A DNA stretch of 64,000 nucleotides from Bacteroidales bacterium (GTDB taxonomy: Bacteria > Bacteroidota > Bacteroidia > Bacteroidales > UBA12077). The position numbers were made by a program, and so were the translations under genes. Positions 16,919-25,919 of the stretch are shown here, piece after piece (within the stretch, counting starts at the first letter, position 1; the number at the start of each line of letters is the position of its first letter). The notes under the pieces were generated by a model. That model made no database searches. It saw nothing but the letters and a program-made list of their open reading frames with translations, and had not been told where the DNA came from. The stretch lies in the NCBI GenBank assembly GCA_016342685.1, contig JAEINU010000004.1, forward strand, positions 62,001 to 126,000. Reading direction: 5' to 3'.

Positions 16919-18024
16919 AATACTAAAAATGGTATGTTCGTGTGAAATAGCACTTTCCTTGTAACGCTCGGATTTATCAGTTTTGTTATCAAACTCCTTT
17001 TGTGTGTTACCATGGATAGTATATCAATTTTCTTTTCACGAATAATATTCTGAATGCCCGTTAAAAAATCCTCTTCTTTCAACAATGAACATTCAATCTC
17101 ATAATCACTATACTGTTTTAACAATTTATCCTTAAGGCTTTCCATCTTCACTTTATCCCAAACATTCGTTTCTTCGGTGCCAATATGAACGCAATACAAT
17201 CTAATATCAAAAGGTGATAATATATACATTAATTTGGAAAGAGCTTTATAATCTGAGTCGTCGAAATTAGTCGTGTATAATATATTAATTGTAGCTATTC
17301 CCTGATAAAAAGAATCTTCGGGTATTACTAAGACCGGTACTTTCGTATCTTCTATAATCTTAGCTGTTACACTTCCGATTAAATCATTTTCTCGCTCGCC
17401 TTTACCACGAGTACCAATAATAATTACATCGGGTTTGTATTCTTTACTTTTTTCAATGATTTCCTCACTTGCTATTCCACGAACTAGCGTGTAATCAATT
17501 TTAACTCCTTCAATATTATCTTTTTCAATCTTTTCCTTTATATCTTTATAGAACTCCTCCATATTTGTTTTAGCCTTAACTTCTATTTCACGTATTACCT
17601 CATCCATATTTACTTGATAATAATAAGTATCGGTAAGTGGCATTGAGTTTACCACCGGATTATAATAAACATGCATTAGTTTAATTTCGGCGTTCAGCTT
17701 TTCAGCTAGACCAATAGCATATCGGCAAGCATTAACTGAATAATCACTAAAGTCAATTGGAACTAAAATTCGTTGTACACTCCTCGATTCACTTAACTCG
17801 TCGAGATAATCTTCTCTAAATTGTTCGCTCGTTTTCTCAACAATACGTAAGGCCTTCTCTAAATCCCGGGAATGAACCCTTACTTTTACACCTCCAGAAA
17901 TTACCGAATGAATAAGGTTTATATTTTTTAAGTGGCATTCTACGCCTTCGGCTTCTAGCCTTGTTCTTAATACCTCAGCTCTGGCGTAATTGTGAATTGC
18001 GATTGTTATTAGTTGGTCTTTCAT
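16903..18024 (-). CDS. DUF2007 + tandem UspA universal stress protein
   Basis: The 373-residue protein has an N-terminal DUF2007-like domain (1-70, ARAEVLRTRLEAEGVECHLKN). A complete UspA domain follows (about 85-236), with the ATP-binding pattern G-TRGKG-9x-GS at 204-218. A second, degenerate UspA-like domain without that pattern covers 245-373. DUF2007 is a small putative signal-transducing domain usually found alone, so this fusion is notable. It likely acts in the cytoplasm in stress response by binding ATP. The gene overlaps the ispD 3' end by 16 bases and has no other operon partner. Confidence 0.88.
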   Translation of the reverse strand: MKDQLITIAIHNYARAEVLRTRLEAEGVECHLKNINLIHSVISGGVKVRVHSRDLEKALRIVEKTSEQFREDYLDELSESRSVQRILVPIDFSDYSVNACRYAIGLAEKLNAEIKLMHVYYNPVVNSMPLTDTYYYQVNMDEVIREIEVKAKTNMEEFYKDIKEKIEKDNIEGVKIDYTLVRGIASEEIIEKSKEYKPDVIIIGTRGKGERENDLIGSVTAKIIEDTKVPVLVIPEDSFYQGIATINILYTTNFDDSDYKALSKLMYILSPFDIRLYCVHIGTEETNVWDKVKMESLKDKLLKQYSDYEIECSLLKEEDFLTGIQNIIREKKIDILSMVTHKRSLITKLINPSVTRKVLFHTNIPFLVFHSDK

Positions 18025-18077
18025 AACTCAATTTTTGCAAGTTATACCTAAGGAATTAACAACAACCAAGTAATAAA

Positions 18078-18860
18078 TTAACTAAATTCTCGTGCTCCTA
18101 TTTTATCAAAAAATAAATTAATAAAGGTTTCCATTTCTTTTGGTAAAAGTTGGACTAATTTAACAAAGTCGGGTTCTGTTTTCCTTTTAGAAACTAAATT
18201 ATTAACATCCTCTGGTGGTGCTGGAACAGTGCTTTTACCTACATAGGTTAACATTTGCCAGCTCTCTTGAAAATCTTTAAACATTGGGAGCAATTCGTAA
18301 GCAATAATTAATATTTTGCCACGATTAATACTATCGTTCTTTTTTAATTTATTTACTTGGTATTGTACCCATTCATTTGCAACCTGATATTTTACAATAT
18401 CCACTCTGCTAAAGGCTGCACCTAAGAGATTACTTTTGTAGGAATCGAAATTATACCAATAGTCTTCGAGCTCTTTATTTGGCGGACTATTTTCCCATTT
18501 TTTGCCTAAGTAATCGAGTGCATATAGAGCCATTATATGACATAATATCTCAATAAACCAACTACTTATTCTCGGATCGCAATAAATTCTACATAACTCT
18601 TGTGTAAATTGAAATGCGATTTGATTATAATTAATATCTGCTACATTTAAACCTATTTTATAAAAATCACGATTTAAAGGTCTGTAAAAAGTTGGGCCAG
18701 AAACTGTATCATTAACAATTTCTATTGGTTTATAACCTAAGGGCGGCCCAGCGGGAATTAATCTGCTAAATTCATCAACAATATCCTGTAAAACAATTAA
18801 CACTTTATCGTTTTGCTCGACACTATCGAAAACTTTGCTGTTGATGATCCATTTTTCCAT
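18078..18860 (-). CDS. conserved-looking cytoplasmic protein, unknown
   Basis: The 260-residue protein has no signal peptide or membrane helix. It is rich in tryptophan and tyrosine. The central part (FQFTQELCRIY, then WFIEILCHIMALYALDYL about 20 residues on) has the spacing of zincin-type peptidases, where HExxH is followed by a WFEE-like helix. Here the first histidine is glutamine and the second is tyrosine, so any such domain would be inactive. This relation is only suggestive. The neighbouring stress-protein gene is 53 bases downstream on the same strand, and the divergent asnS lies upstream. I do not recognise a family. Confidence 0.65.
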   Translation of the reverse strand: MEKWIINSKVFDSVEQNDKVLIVLQDIVDEFSRLIPAGPPLGYKPIEIVNDTVSGPTFYRPLNRDFYKIGLNVADINYNQIAFQFTQELCRIYCDPRISSWFIEILCHIMALYALDYLGKKWENSPPNKELEDYWYNFDSYKSNLLGAAFSRVDIVKYQVANEWVQYQVNKLKKNDSINRGKILIIAYELLPMFKDFQESWQMLTYVGKSTVPAPPEDVNNLVSKRKTEPDFVKLVQLLPKEMETFINLFFDKIGAREFS

Positions 18861-19041
18861 ATTAACTTAATTTAACTGGGTTAGGTGATATAATAAACTA
18901 CTTTCTGCTTGTGCAGGGTTTAGTAGTGGCAAGAAATCAATTTGTTATAATATACGAAATTAAAAGATCAAAATCAAGTTATTTTATAGCAAATTCAATT
19001 ATATATAAGCTACAATGTGTTTTATATCGATTGAAAAATAT

Positions 19042-19049
19042 TATTTTTG
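19042..19049 (+). promoter_or_regulatory. -7 element of asnS promoter
   Basis: TATTTTTG (consensus TAnnTTTG), 25 bases upstream of the asnS start. No clear TTG -33 element is seen. Confidence 0.5.
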
Positions 19050-19074
19050 TGTGATTAAATATATTACTTGAATT

Positions 19075-20520
19075 ATGGAACAAAGAAGAAGCTTTATTAA
19101 AGATCTACTGCAATCGACAGAGGTTGACAGAGAGGTAAATGCAAAAGGTTGGGTAAGAACCAAGAGAGGAAATAAACAAGTAGCATTTGTTGCTTTAAAT
19201 GACGGATCAACCATTAATAATATTCAGGTTGTAGTTGATATGGCTAATTTTGACGAGAATTTAATCAAAGATATAACAACCGGAGCAAGCTTAAGTGTTA
19301 CTGGAACCCTTGTAAAATCGATGGGACAAGGACAAAGCGTAGAAATACAAGCAAAAGAAATAGAAATCTATGGCACAGCTGATTCTGAAACATATCCTTT
19401 GCAAAAAAAGGGACACTCCTTGGAGTTTTTAAGAGAAATTGCACATTTAAGATTTAGAACAAATACTTTTGGAGCGGTTTTTAGAATAAGACATGCTATG
19501 GCTTTTGCTATTCATAACTATTTCAATGATCGAAATTTTTATTACTTACACACTCCTATTGTGACTGGATCAGATGCCGAAGGTGCTGGAGAAATGTTTA
19601 GAGTTTCGACTTTCGAGCCAGGAAAAGAGCCGAAAACAGAGGAAGGTAAAATTGATTACACAGAAGATTTCTTTGGTAAAGAAACCAATTTAACCGTTTC
19701 GGGACAATTAGAAGCAGAGCTTGGAGCAACCGCTTTATCGAATGTATATACCTTTGGTCCAACATTTAGAGCCGAAAACTCGAATACTCCTCGCCACTTA
19801 GCCGAATTTTGGATGATAGAACCAGAAATGGCTTTTTATGATATTCACGATGATATGGATTTGGCCGAAGATATGCTTAAATATCTGGTTAAATATGCTT
19901 TAGATAACTGTATTGATGATCTGAAATTTCTTGAAAATCGATTAATAGAAGAGGAGAAATCAAAACCTCAAAATGAAAGATCGGAAATGCCACTGATCGA
20001 GAAATTACAATTTATCCTTAATGATGATTTTGTAAGATTAACATATACAGAAGCAGTTGATATTCTAAAGAACTCTAAACCTGCGAAAAAAGGAAAATTC
20101 CAGTTTCCAGTTGAATGGGGAATCGATTTACAATCTGAGCATGAGCGTTACTTAGTTGAAAAACATTTTAAAAAACCAGTAATCTTAATAGATTACCCAC
20201 GAGATATTAAGGCGTTTTACATGAAACAAAACGACGATGGGAAAACTGTTCGTGCAATGGATATTCTTTTCCCTGGAATTGGTGAAATTATTGGAGGTTC
20301 GCAAAGAGAAGAAAATTACGATAAACTTTCAGCCAGAATAAAAGAAATGGGTATTCCAGAAAAAGATATGTGGTGGTATTTAGAAACTCGTAAATTTGGA
20401 ACAGTACCTCATAGTGGCTTTGGTTTAGGTTTCGAAAGACTCGTTCTTTTTGTTACAGGCATGTCTAACATAAGAGACGTAATACCATTCCCTAGAACAC
20501 CAAAAAATGCGGAATTTTAA
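19075..20520 (+). CDS. asnS: asparagine--tRNA ligase
   Basis: The 481-residue class IIb aminoacyl-tRNA synthetase has an N-terminal OB-fold anticodon-binding domain (about 15-105). The catalytic core contains motif 2 [21 protein letters not shown] and motif 3 [10 protein letters not shown] near the C-terminus. The sequence [12 protein letters not shown] and the long [17 protein letters not shown] segment mark asparagine rather than aspartate specificity. It is slightly longer than the E. coli enzyme. It is followed after 34 bases by rpoN on the same strand, and the two are likely co-transcribed. Confidence 0.97.
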   Translation: MEQRRSFIKDLLQSTEVDREVNAKGWVRTKRGNKQVAFVALNDGSTINNIQVVVDMANFDENLIKDITTGASLSVTGTLVKSMGQGQSVEIQAKEIEIYGTADSETYPLQKKGHSLEFLREIAHLRFRTNTFGAVFRIRHAMAFAIHNYFNDRNFYYLHTPIVTGSDAEGAGEMFRVSTFEPGKEPKTEEGKIDYTEDFFGKETNLTVSGQLEAELGATALSNVYTFGPTFRAENSNTPRHLAEFWMIEPEMAFYDIHDDMDLAEDMLKYLVKYALDNCIDDLKFLENRLIEEEKSKPQNERSEMPLIEKLQFILNDDFVRLTYTEAVDILKNSKPAKKGKFQFPVEWGIDLQSEHERYLVEKHFKKPVILIDYPRDIKAFYMKQNDDGKTVRAMDILFPGIGEIIGGSQREENYDKLSARIKEMGIPEKDMWWYLETRKFGTVPHSGFGLGFERLVLFVTGMSNIRDVIPFPRTPKNAEF

Positions 20521-20554
20521 TTACATTTAAGCAGACTATTTAGTAGTATAGGAA

Positions 20555-22012
20555 ATGTTAAAACAAAGTTTACAACAGAAGTTATTACAAAAGCTTTCTC
20601 CTCAACAGATTCAAATGATCAAGTTGTTGGAAATACCGACTATTCAACTTGAACAAAGAATAAAAAAGGAGTTAGAAGAAAATCCTGTGCTAGAAGAGGG
20701 TAAAGAAGAGGAAGAATTTCCGGACAATCAAGAAGATGAGATTTCCGAAGATAATCTGGATGACAACATGGACGAATTTTCGTTAGATGATTATATTAAC
20801 GAAGAAGATATTCCTTCTTATAAATTATCAGCAAACAATTACTCAAAAGACGATAAAAAAGAAGATATACCATTTTCAATTGGTATATCTTTTCATGAGC
20901 ATCTTCAAAATCAAATAGGTTTAAGAAATCTAAACGAAAAAGAAGAAATTCTTGCCCTTTACTTAATCGGAAATCTTGACGATGACGGCTATGTTCGTAG
21001 AAAACTAGAAGCTGTTGCAAATGATTTAGCTTTTTCTCAAAATGTTGAAACCAACGAAGATGAGTTATTAGAAATTCTACGAATAGTACAAGACCTTGAG
21101 CCTATTGGCGTTGGTGCAAGAACTTTGCAGGAATGCTTATTGTTACAAATAGAAAATAAGAATCAGGAAATACCTGTAATAAAATTAGCTCGTAAATTAC
21201 TAAAATACTATTTTGATGAGTTTACAAAAAAACATTACGAAAAAATTATTACCCGTTTAAATATAACGGAAGAAGAATTAAAAGAATCGATAAATGAGAT
21301 TTTAAGACTTAATCCAAGGCCCGGTAATAGTTTTTCGGATTCGTCGAGAGTTATACAAACACTAGTTCCTGATTTTATGCTTGACAATAAAGAAGGAGAT
21401 TTACAACTTACTTTAAATTCTAAAAACGTACCTGAGTTAAGATTAAGTTATACTTATACAGAAATGCTTCAGTCGTATACTAGTAAAAGTAAGAATGAGA
21501 AAACAAAAAGCGATAAAGAAGCAATTACTTTTGTAAAACAGAAACTTGATTCTGCAAAATGGTTTATTGATGCCATTAGACAAAGACAAAACACCTTATT
21601 GCTGACCATGAACGCAATAATTGAGTATCAATATAAATACTTTTTGGATGGTGACGAATCGATGCTAAGACCAATGATTTTGAAAGATATTGCCGAAAAA
21701 ACAAATCTTGATATTTCAACAATTTCTCGTGTTGCTAACAGTAAATACATTCAAACTCATTTTGGAATTTATGCCTTAAAATATTTCTTTTCGGAAGGAT
21801 TACAAACAGATTCTGGCGAAGAGGTTTCTACAAGGGAAATAAAATCAATACTTAAAGAATGTATTGAGGCCGAAAATAAGAAAAAACCACTTACGGACGA
21901 TAAATTAACCGAAATCCTAAAAGAAAAAGGATATAAAATTGCTCGAAGAACAGTAGCTAAGTATCGCGAACAACTAAATATTCCAGTAGCCAGATTAAGA
22001 AAAGAATTGTAG
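20555..22012 (+). CDS. rpoN: RNA polymerase sigma-54 factor
   Basis: The 485-residue protein has all three sigma-54 regions. The glutamine/leucine-rich activator-interacting region I is at 1-50 (LQQKLLQKLSPQQIQMIKLL). An acidic linker follows at about 50-85. The core-binding domain is in the middle, and a helix-turn-helix plus the RpoN box ARRTVAKYRE (463-472) recognises the -24 promoter element. It directs transcription only with an enhancer-binding ATPase activator, which is not encoded in this window. A possible -24/-12 promoter is seen at 39332-39347. The gene lies in an asnS-rpoN-membrane-protein operon. Confidence 0.97.
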   Translation: MLKQSLQQKLLQKLSPQQIQMIKLLEIPTIQLEQRIKKELEENPVLEEGKEEEEFPDNQEDEISEDNLDDNMDEFSLDDYINEEDIPSYKLSANNYSKDDKKEDIPFSIGISFHEHLQNQIGLRNLNEKEEILALYLIGNLDDDGYVRRKLEAVANDLAFSQNVETNEDELLEILRIVQDLEPIGVGARTLQECLLLQIENKNQEIPVIKLARKLLKYYFDEFTKKHYEKIITRLNITEEELKESINEILRLNPRPGNSFSDSSRVIQTLVPDFMLDNKEGDLQLTLNSKNVPELRLSYTYTEMLQSYTSKSKNEKTKSDKEAITFVKQKLDSAKWFIDAIRQRQNTLLLTMNAIIEYQYKYFLDGDESMLRPMILKDIAEKTNLDISTISRVANSKYIQTHFGIYALKYFFSEGLQTDSGEEVSTREIKSILKECIEAENKKKPLTDDKLTEILKEKGYKIARRTVAKYREQLNIPVARLRKEL

Positions 22013-22015
22013 AAG

Positions 22016-22624
22016 ATGAATAAGACCTTCCCGAAAATTTTGTCGATACTATTGCATCCTCTACTTTTTCCAAGTATTGGAATTCTGATTTTATTTAATT
22101 CTGGTTCAATTCTGGAGTTTCTTCCTTTTGAGGCAAAGAAAATTATTCTTTTAATTGTCGCGTTAAGTACTATAATACTTCCATTAACATTTGTCCCTTT
22201 TTATATTTATCAAAAAATCATTAAAAATGTTCAAATGGATCATTCTAAAGAAAGGTTAATTCCTTTTTTTGTTACGTTTGTTCTTTATACTTTCTGTTAT
22301 TATTTATTAATGCGATTAGGTGCACCTCAAACTATTGCTAATTTTATTCTTGTAGGTGCAGTTTCCGTATTAGTGCTTTTTGGAGTTTCTTTTAAATGGA
22401 AAATTAGTGCTCATATGGTCGGAATTGGTGGACTAACAGGAGCACTTATTGCCATATCGTTTATTTTATATGTTAATCTTGACTATTTTATAATGGCAAC
22501 AATAGGTCTTTCTGGCCTTTTAGGATATTCTCGCTTAAAACTAGATAAACATGAACCTTACCAGATATATTTAGGATGGATTATTGGTATTTTTATTTCA
22601 TTATTTATTTTGCTATTATTCTAA
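22016..22624 (+). CDS. PAP2-like integral membrane protein
   Basis: The 202-residue protein has five to six hydrophobic helices. Motif-like pieces resemble the lipid phosphatase (PAP2) signature, in order: SKERLIPF (compare K-x6-RP), ISAHMVGIGG (compare PSGH) and SRLKLDKHEPYQIYLG (compare SR-x5-H-x3-D, with Gln in place of Asp). It may dephosphorylate a lipid such as undecaprenyl or phosphatidylglycerol phosphate, but the replaced residues make activity uncertain. The start is 4 bases after the rpoN stop, so it is translationally linked. Its 3' end overlaps the convergent glycosyltransferase gene by 9 bases. Confidence 0.7.
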   Translation: MNKTFPKILSILLHPLLFPSIGILILFNSGSILEFLPFEAKKIILLIVALSTIILPLTFVPFYIYQKIIKNVQMDHSKERLIPFFVTFVLYTFCYYLLMRLGAPQTIANFILVGAVSVLVLFGVSFKWKISAHMVGIGGLTGALIAISFILYVNLDYFIMATIGLSGLLGYSRLKLDKHEPYQIYLGWIIGIFISLFILLLF

Positions 22625-23686
22625 TTCTTTAATTGCTTTTTGTAACAAATTCTCATTATTCTTTTCTCTAAAATTAGGCTGTTTTATCTTCGAAACAACT
22701 ATTCTACTTAGCTTAAACTTATCTTGAGTGTAAGACGTAAAATAATCCTTTTCTGTTAAATATGTTGCCAAATACTCTTGCTCAGTTTGTCCAGGTGTAG
22801 GAATAAGAATTGCCTTTTTGTTTTTTGAAATTAAATCCATTACTGAACTATATCCCGATCTACAAACTACTATTTCAGATTGATCTATGAGCTTATTTAA
22901 TTCGTTTGTTTGAAGTAAATCGAATTTGGGAATCGAATAATCTAAGACAGAATTCTCGTAAGTTCCCCGAACAATGGCAATTCGCAAATTACTCTCTTGA
23001 ATCTGAAAATAAATAATTTCTTCGAGCAAACTTCTTTGTGGTTCTGGTCCTGATAAAACAAATACGATGTCGAATAATGTTTCTGGTGCCTGATAGTGAT
23101 TGAAAATAGCAAATCGAGATAACAATCCAATATATTTTCCATTCTTCAACTTCCGTTTTGGGTGAGAAAGATCTCCGGCTAAATTTTTTTCTTCTTTTAA
23201 ATCAGGAATCCAACATTCATCATATTTATTTATTATAAAACGCACCAGTAGTCGATAAATAAATTCGAAAATCCTCAATCCTGAAGGAAAAATCACTCTT
23301 AACTGGTGTGTAATAAAAATACTTTTTACATTTTTGTTCCATAAGCCAAATCTATTATCAGAAATTACAATATTAAAGTTGTGCTTTTTTACTAATTGTT
23401 TAAGTTTAAAGTGCTCTTTGATTGTCCAAAAAAATATTCTAGGAATCAATGTGAGCATTTTAAATATTTGGGACTTTCTTTTAGAATATTTTACCTTAAA
23501 TCCCTCCAAATCAACACACTTTACGTCTGGAATTTCGTTGCCTAGGTATTTTAGTATTTTAGGACTACCAGCTACAAATACCTCAAAATCATTTTCAATT
23601 AATGCTCTTATGATATGGATGTCTCTGGATGCATGCCCCAAGCCCCAATCCAAAGGACAGACTAGTATTTTTCTTTTTTTATTCAC
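22616..23686 (-). CDS. GT-B glycosyltransferase (MurG/GT28-like)
   Basis: The 356-residue protein begins with a Rossmann strand followed by DWGLGHASRDIHIIRAL, the N-terminal pattern of GT-B enzymes such as MurG-like transferases. In the C-terminal half, VVCRSGYSSVMDLISKNKKAILIPTPGQTEQEYLA is the typical donor-binding region with the GxxS and E/Q residues. There is no membrane segment or signal, so it works in the cytoplasm on a lipid- or sugar-linked acceptor. No partner genes indicate the product. It is a single gene, convergent with and overlapping the PAP2-like gene. Confidence 0.85.
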   Translation of the reverse strand: MNKKRKILVCPLDWGLGHASRDIHIIRALIENDFEVFVAGSPKILKYLGNEIPDVKCVDLEGFKVKYSKRKSQIFKMLTLIPRIFFWTIKEHFKLKQLVKKHNFNIVISDNRFGLWNKNVKSIFITHQLRVIFPSGLRIFEFIYRLLVRFIINKYDECWIPDLKEEKNLAGDLSHPKRKLKNGKYIGLLSRFAIFNHYQAPETLFDIVFVLSGPEPQRSLLEEIIYFQIQESNLRIAIVRGTYENSVLDYSIPKFDLLQTNELNKLIDQSEIVVCRSGYSSVMDLISKNKKAILIPTPGQTEQEYLATYLTEKDYFTSYTQDKFKLSRIVVSKIKQPNFREKNNENLLQKAIKELE

Positions 23687-23798
23687 GAATAGATTTTACA
23701 ATCCAAATTTATTAAAGTTTCTGCGCATAAATAATTTTATTTAAATATTATTTAAATAAAGGCCTTATTCTTCTTAAGCATCAATAGTATGCTGATTT

Positions 23799-23814
23799 AA
23801 TGATAATTATCATT
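23799..23814. promoter_or_regulatory. Fur-like palindrome before hemerythrin gene
   Basis: The perfect 16-base palindrome AATGATAATTATCATT contains TGATAAT and ATTATCA half-sites like those of Fur-family boxes. It sits at about the -33 region of the promoter whose -7 element is at 23835. Confidence 0.55.
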
Positions 23815-23834
23815 TTATTTAAACTGCATGAGTT

Positions 23835-23842
23835 TATATTTG
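23835..23842 (+). promoter_or_regulatory. -7 element of hemerythrin gene
   Basis: TATATTTG (TAnnTTTG), 18 bases upstream of the ATG at 23861 and directly after the Fur-like palindrome. Confidence 0.55.
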
Positions 23843-23860
23843 TAAATAAATTTGATTATC

Positions 23861-24286
23861 ATGGAAAATAAAGTAAATCCGGAACCTTATAAATGGAAAG
23901 ATGCATACACCGTTAATATTAGTATTATTGATGAACAGCATAAGAAGTTTCTGGAGATTATTAATGAATTAAAAATAATAATCAATACCAATACTTGTAA
24001 AGAAAACGTTTCGAAAGTATTTTTCCAGATAGCATATTTAATTGATCATTACTTTCTTAAAGAAGAAATTTACTTTAAAGATTGTCAATATCCGAACTTT
24101 GAACAACATAAAATTGCCCACAATCAGTTTATTGACCGAATCATTCAATTTCAGAAAGACGTTGAGAATAATAAAGAAAATCTGTGTTTCGACATCTATA
24201 ACTATTTGGAAGAATGGTTTGACGAACACATACTTAAATACGACGTAGAAGCTGTAGCATTTCTTAAGAAGAGTGGAATTAGTTAG
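23861..24286 (+). CDS. bacteriohemerythrin-like diiron protein
   Basis: I use the ATG at 23861 (141 residues, MENKVNPEPY); a TTG nine bases upstream is a less likely start. Hemerythrins bind O2 or act as iron/oxygen sensors through a diiron site. Visible ligands are H27 (DEQH), H83 and H87 (HKIAH), and H123 plus D128 (EHILKYD). The usual H-x3-E ligand pair (HFxxEE) is altered to HYFLKEE: histidine is shifted by one residue to H63 and tyrosine stands at the normal histidine place before E68-E69. The diiron site may thus be changed. A Fur-like palindrome upstream fits iron-linked control. The 3' end overlaps the convergent amidohydrolase by 4 bases. Confidence 0.88.
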   Translation: MENKVNPEPYKWKDAYTVNISIIDEQHKKFLEIINELKIIINTNTCKENVSKVFFQIAYLIDHYFLKEEIYFKDCQYPNFEQHKIAHNQFIDRIIQFQKDVENNKENLCFDIYNYLEEWFDEHILKYDVEAVAFLKKSGIS

Positions 24287-25467
24287 ATCAGAACTTTAAC
24301 TTCACTTTTATTTGTAAGGTTCATTTTCGAAAAATTGAAATTTGTAATTAAATTTAAACCTGGAGTTTTTCCAATTGTAATACTTCCTATCTCGCTATCC
24401 ATTTTTAATGCTTTTGCCCCATTTACTGTAGCCCACTGAATAAGTTGTTCGAATGTTACATTTTCAGAATTTTCGGAAACTACTTTCATTTCTTCTAGAA
24501 TCGACAATACTTTATTTGAAGCCAAACTATCGGTTCCAATAGTAACTTTCTCTGGTTCATTTAGAAACATATCAAAATTAGGAAATCTATTTTCTATGTA
24601 TTTATTTGAGAGCGGACATAAACACCAGTAGGCGTTTTCAAAATTCTGATTTATCAAATCAAATTCCTCTTCGGATGTATAGGTGTTATGAACAAATAAT
24701 ATATTGCTATGTGAAGGTAAGTAAGGAATAATTGTTCGTACAGAACTTTCTCCTGACGCATTCCATTTATCCATATTAACTCCTAAGGAAATTAACTTTG
24801 TAATTAGACTCCCTGTTTTATTAATAAACATCTCCCTTTCTGATTCGGTCTCTTGATTATGAATACTAATAACCGATCGATTCTTTTCTGAATGATCTTT
24901 TATTAATTTAAACAATTCTATTGATACCGAGTAAGGCGCATGCGGAACAATTGAGGCCTTAAGATTATTTTTGAGGAAGTTTCTATATAGTTCATTGTTA
25001 TTATAAAATATTTCGGATGAATTTTCGCCTATTCCTATTGCTTCAACGAAGCTATAATAGTTTATTTCGCTTTTTTGCTTTATAGGAATGCTAATAGCTG
25101 TATTACATATATCACCAACGGCAACAATCCCATTACTCCTCATTATTTGATCATATAGATGAATGGATTTTACAGTTGCATTATCTTTCTTTTGCTTTTT
25201 ATACTGAAATATTTTGTTTAAAAATTCTGGCAATCCTAATTTCTCTGGAACAACATTTTTCAACTCGGACAGCTCCAAATGACAATGTGTATTAACAAAT
25301 CCAGGAACAATAACACCATTATAAAATTCGAGATTTCTGGACTCTTGCAGTTCTCCATATGTATCGATAACATTAAGAATTTTTCCAGAATCGTTAACCT
25401 CAACAATTCCGTTTTTTAATGGTGGCTGGCCAACACAATATATGTAGTTAGCAGAGAATCTACGCAT
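24283..25467 (-). CDS. amidohydrolase, cytosine deaminase/chlorohydrolase type
   Basis: The 394-residue metal-dependent hydrolase has the TIM-barrel motifs in order: FVNTHCHLEL (the HxH pair), HAPYS, SIHNQETESE, a CPLSN segment and IGTDSLASN with the catalytic aspartate. An N-terminal beta-sandwich half precedes the barrel. This subgroup contains deaminases of aminofutalosine, adenosine derivatives and guanine. Aminofutalosine deamination for menaquinone synthesis would suit an anaerobic or menaquinone-using Bacteroidota, but no futalosine-pathway genes are next to it, so this is a guess. It follows the DUF4296 lipoprotein gene by 4 bases in one operon. Confidence 0.85.
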   Translation of the reverse strand: MRRFSANYIYCVGQPPLKNGIVEVNDSGKILNVIDTYGELQESRNLEFYNGVIVPGFVNTHCHLELSELKNVVPEKLGLPEFLNKIFQYKKQKKDNATVKSIHLYDQIMRSNGIVAVGDICNTAISIPIKQKSEINYYSFVEAIGIGENSSEIFYNNNELYRNFLKNNLKASIVPHAPYSVSIELFKLIKDHSEKNRSVISIHNQETESEREMFINKTGSLITKLISLGVNMDKWNASGESSVRTIIPYLPSHSNILFVHNTYTSEEEFDLINQNFENAYWCLCPLSNKYIENRFPNFDMFLNEPEKVTIGTDSLASNKVLSILEEMKVVSENSENVTFEQLIQWATVNGAKALKMDSEIGSITIGKTPGLNLITNFNFSKMNLTNKSEVKVLI

Positions 25468-25471
25468 TTTC

Positions 25472-25837
25472 TTATTCTGAGGATTTATTTTTAATACCTT
25501 CTTCTTTTATTTTTGCTTCTTTTTCCGACAACTTGTTTAAAACCTCTTTATACATCGCATCATATTGATTGATATTTAAACTGTAATAATATATTGACGT
25601 GTCGAAATCGGTTCTAGTATATCCATACCTTGTAAAAACTTCATCGTACAGATTATTAGATTTTTGTCTCAAAATTTCTCTCCGAATCGTATGTACTGTC
25701 ATCATTCCATCAACCAAGTGTATATCGGCAATTATATCAATCATTTTATCCTGCGGAATAACATAATCAGGTGTTTTATCTGTTGAACAAGCAAATAAAA
25801 CGCTTAAAATCACTATAATAAATAATATTTTTTTCAT
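25472..25837 (-). CDS. DUF4296 lipoprotein
   Basis: The 121-residue protein has a lipoprotein signal peptide with lipobox LFAC (C17). The DUF4296 core follows: PQDKMIDIIADIHLVDGMM at about 28-46, then FTRYGYTRTDFDTSIYYY. A charged helical tail ends it. The domain is common in Bacteroidota and has no assigned function. It is probably anchored in the periplasm. It is the first gene of a two-gene operon with the amidohydrolase. Confidence 0.88.
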   Translation of the reverse strand: MKKILFIIVILSVLFACSTDKTPDYVIPQDKMIDIIADIHLVDGMMTVHTIRREILRQKSNNLYDEVFTRYGYTRTDFDTSIYYYSLNINQYDAMYKEVLNKLSEKEAKIKEEGIKNKSSE

Positions 25838-25872
25838 CTTTTTACTTTTTGCTAATTTAAAAGATTTAAATA

Positions 25873-25901
25873 AAAAAACCGGCCAAAAATGCCGGTTTTA
25901 T
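25873..25901 (-). terminator. intrinsic terminator of the PorP/adhesin operon
   Basis: A 9-bp stem AAAACCGGC / GCCGGTTTT with a 7-base loop, followed on the minus strand by an uninterrupted T-run. It lies 20 bases past the PorP gene stop. Confidence 0.88.
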
Positions 25902-25919
25902 ATTTTAGTTTTATTCTAA

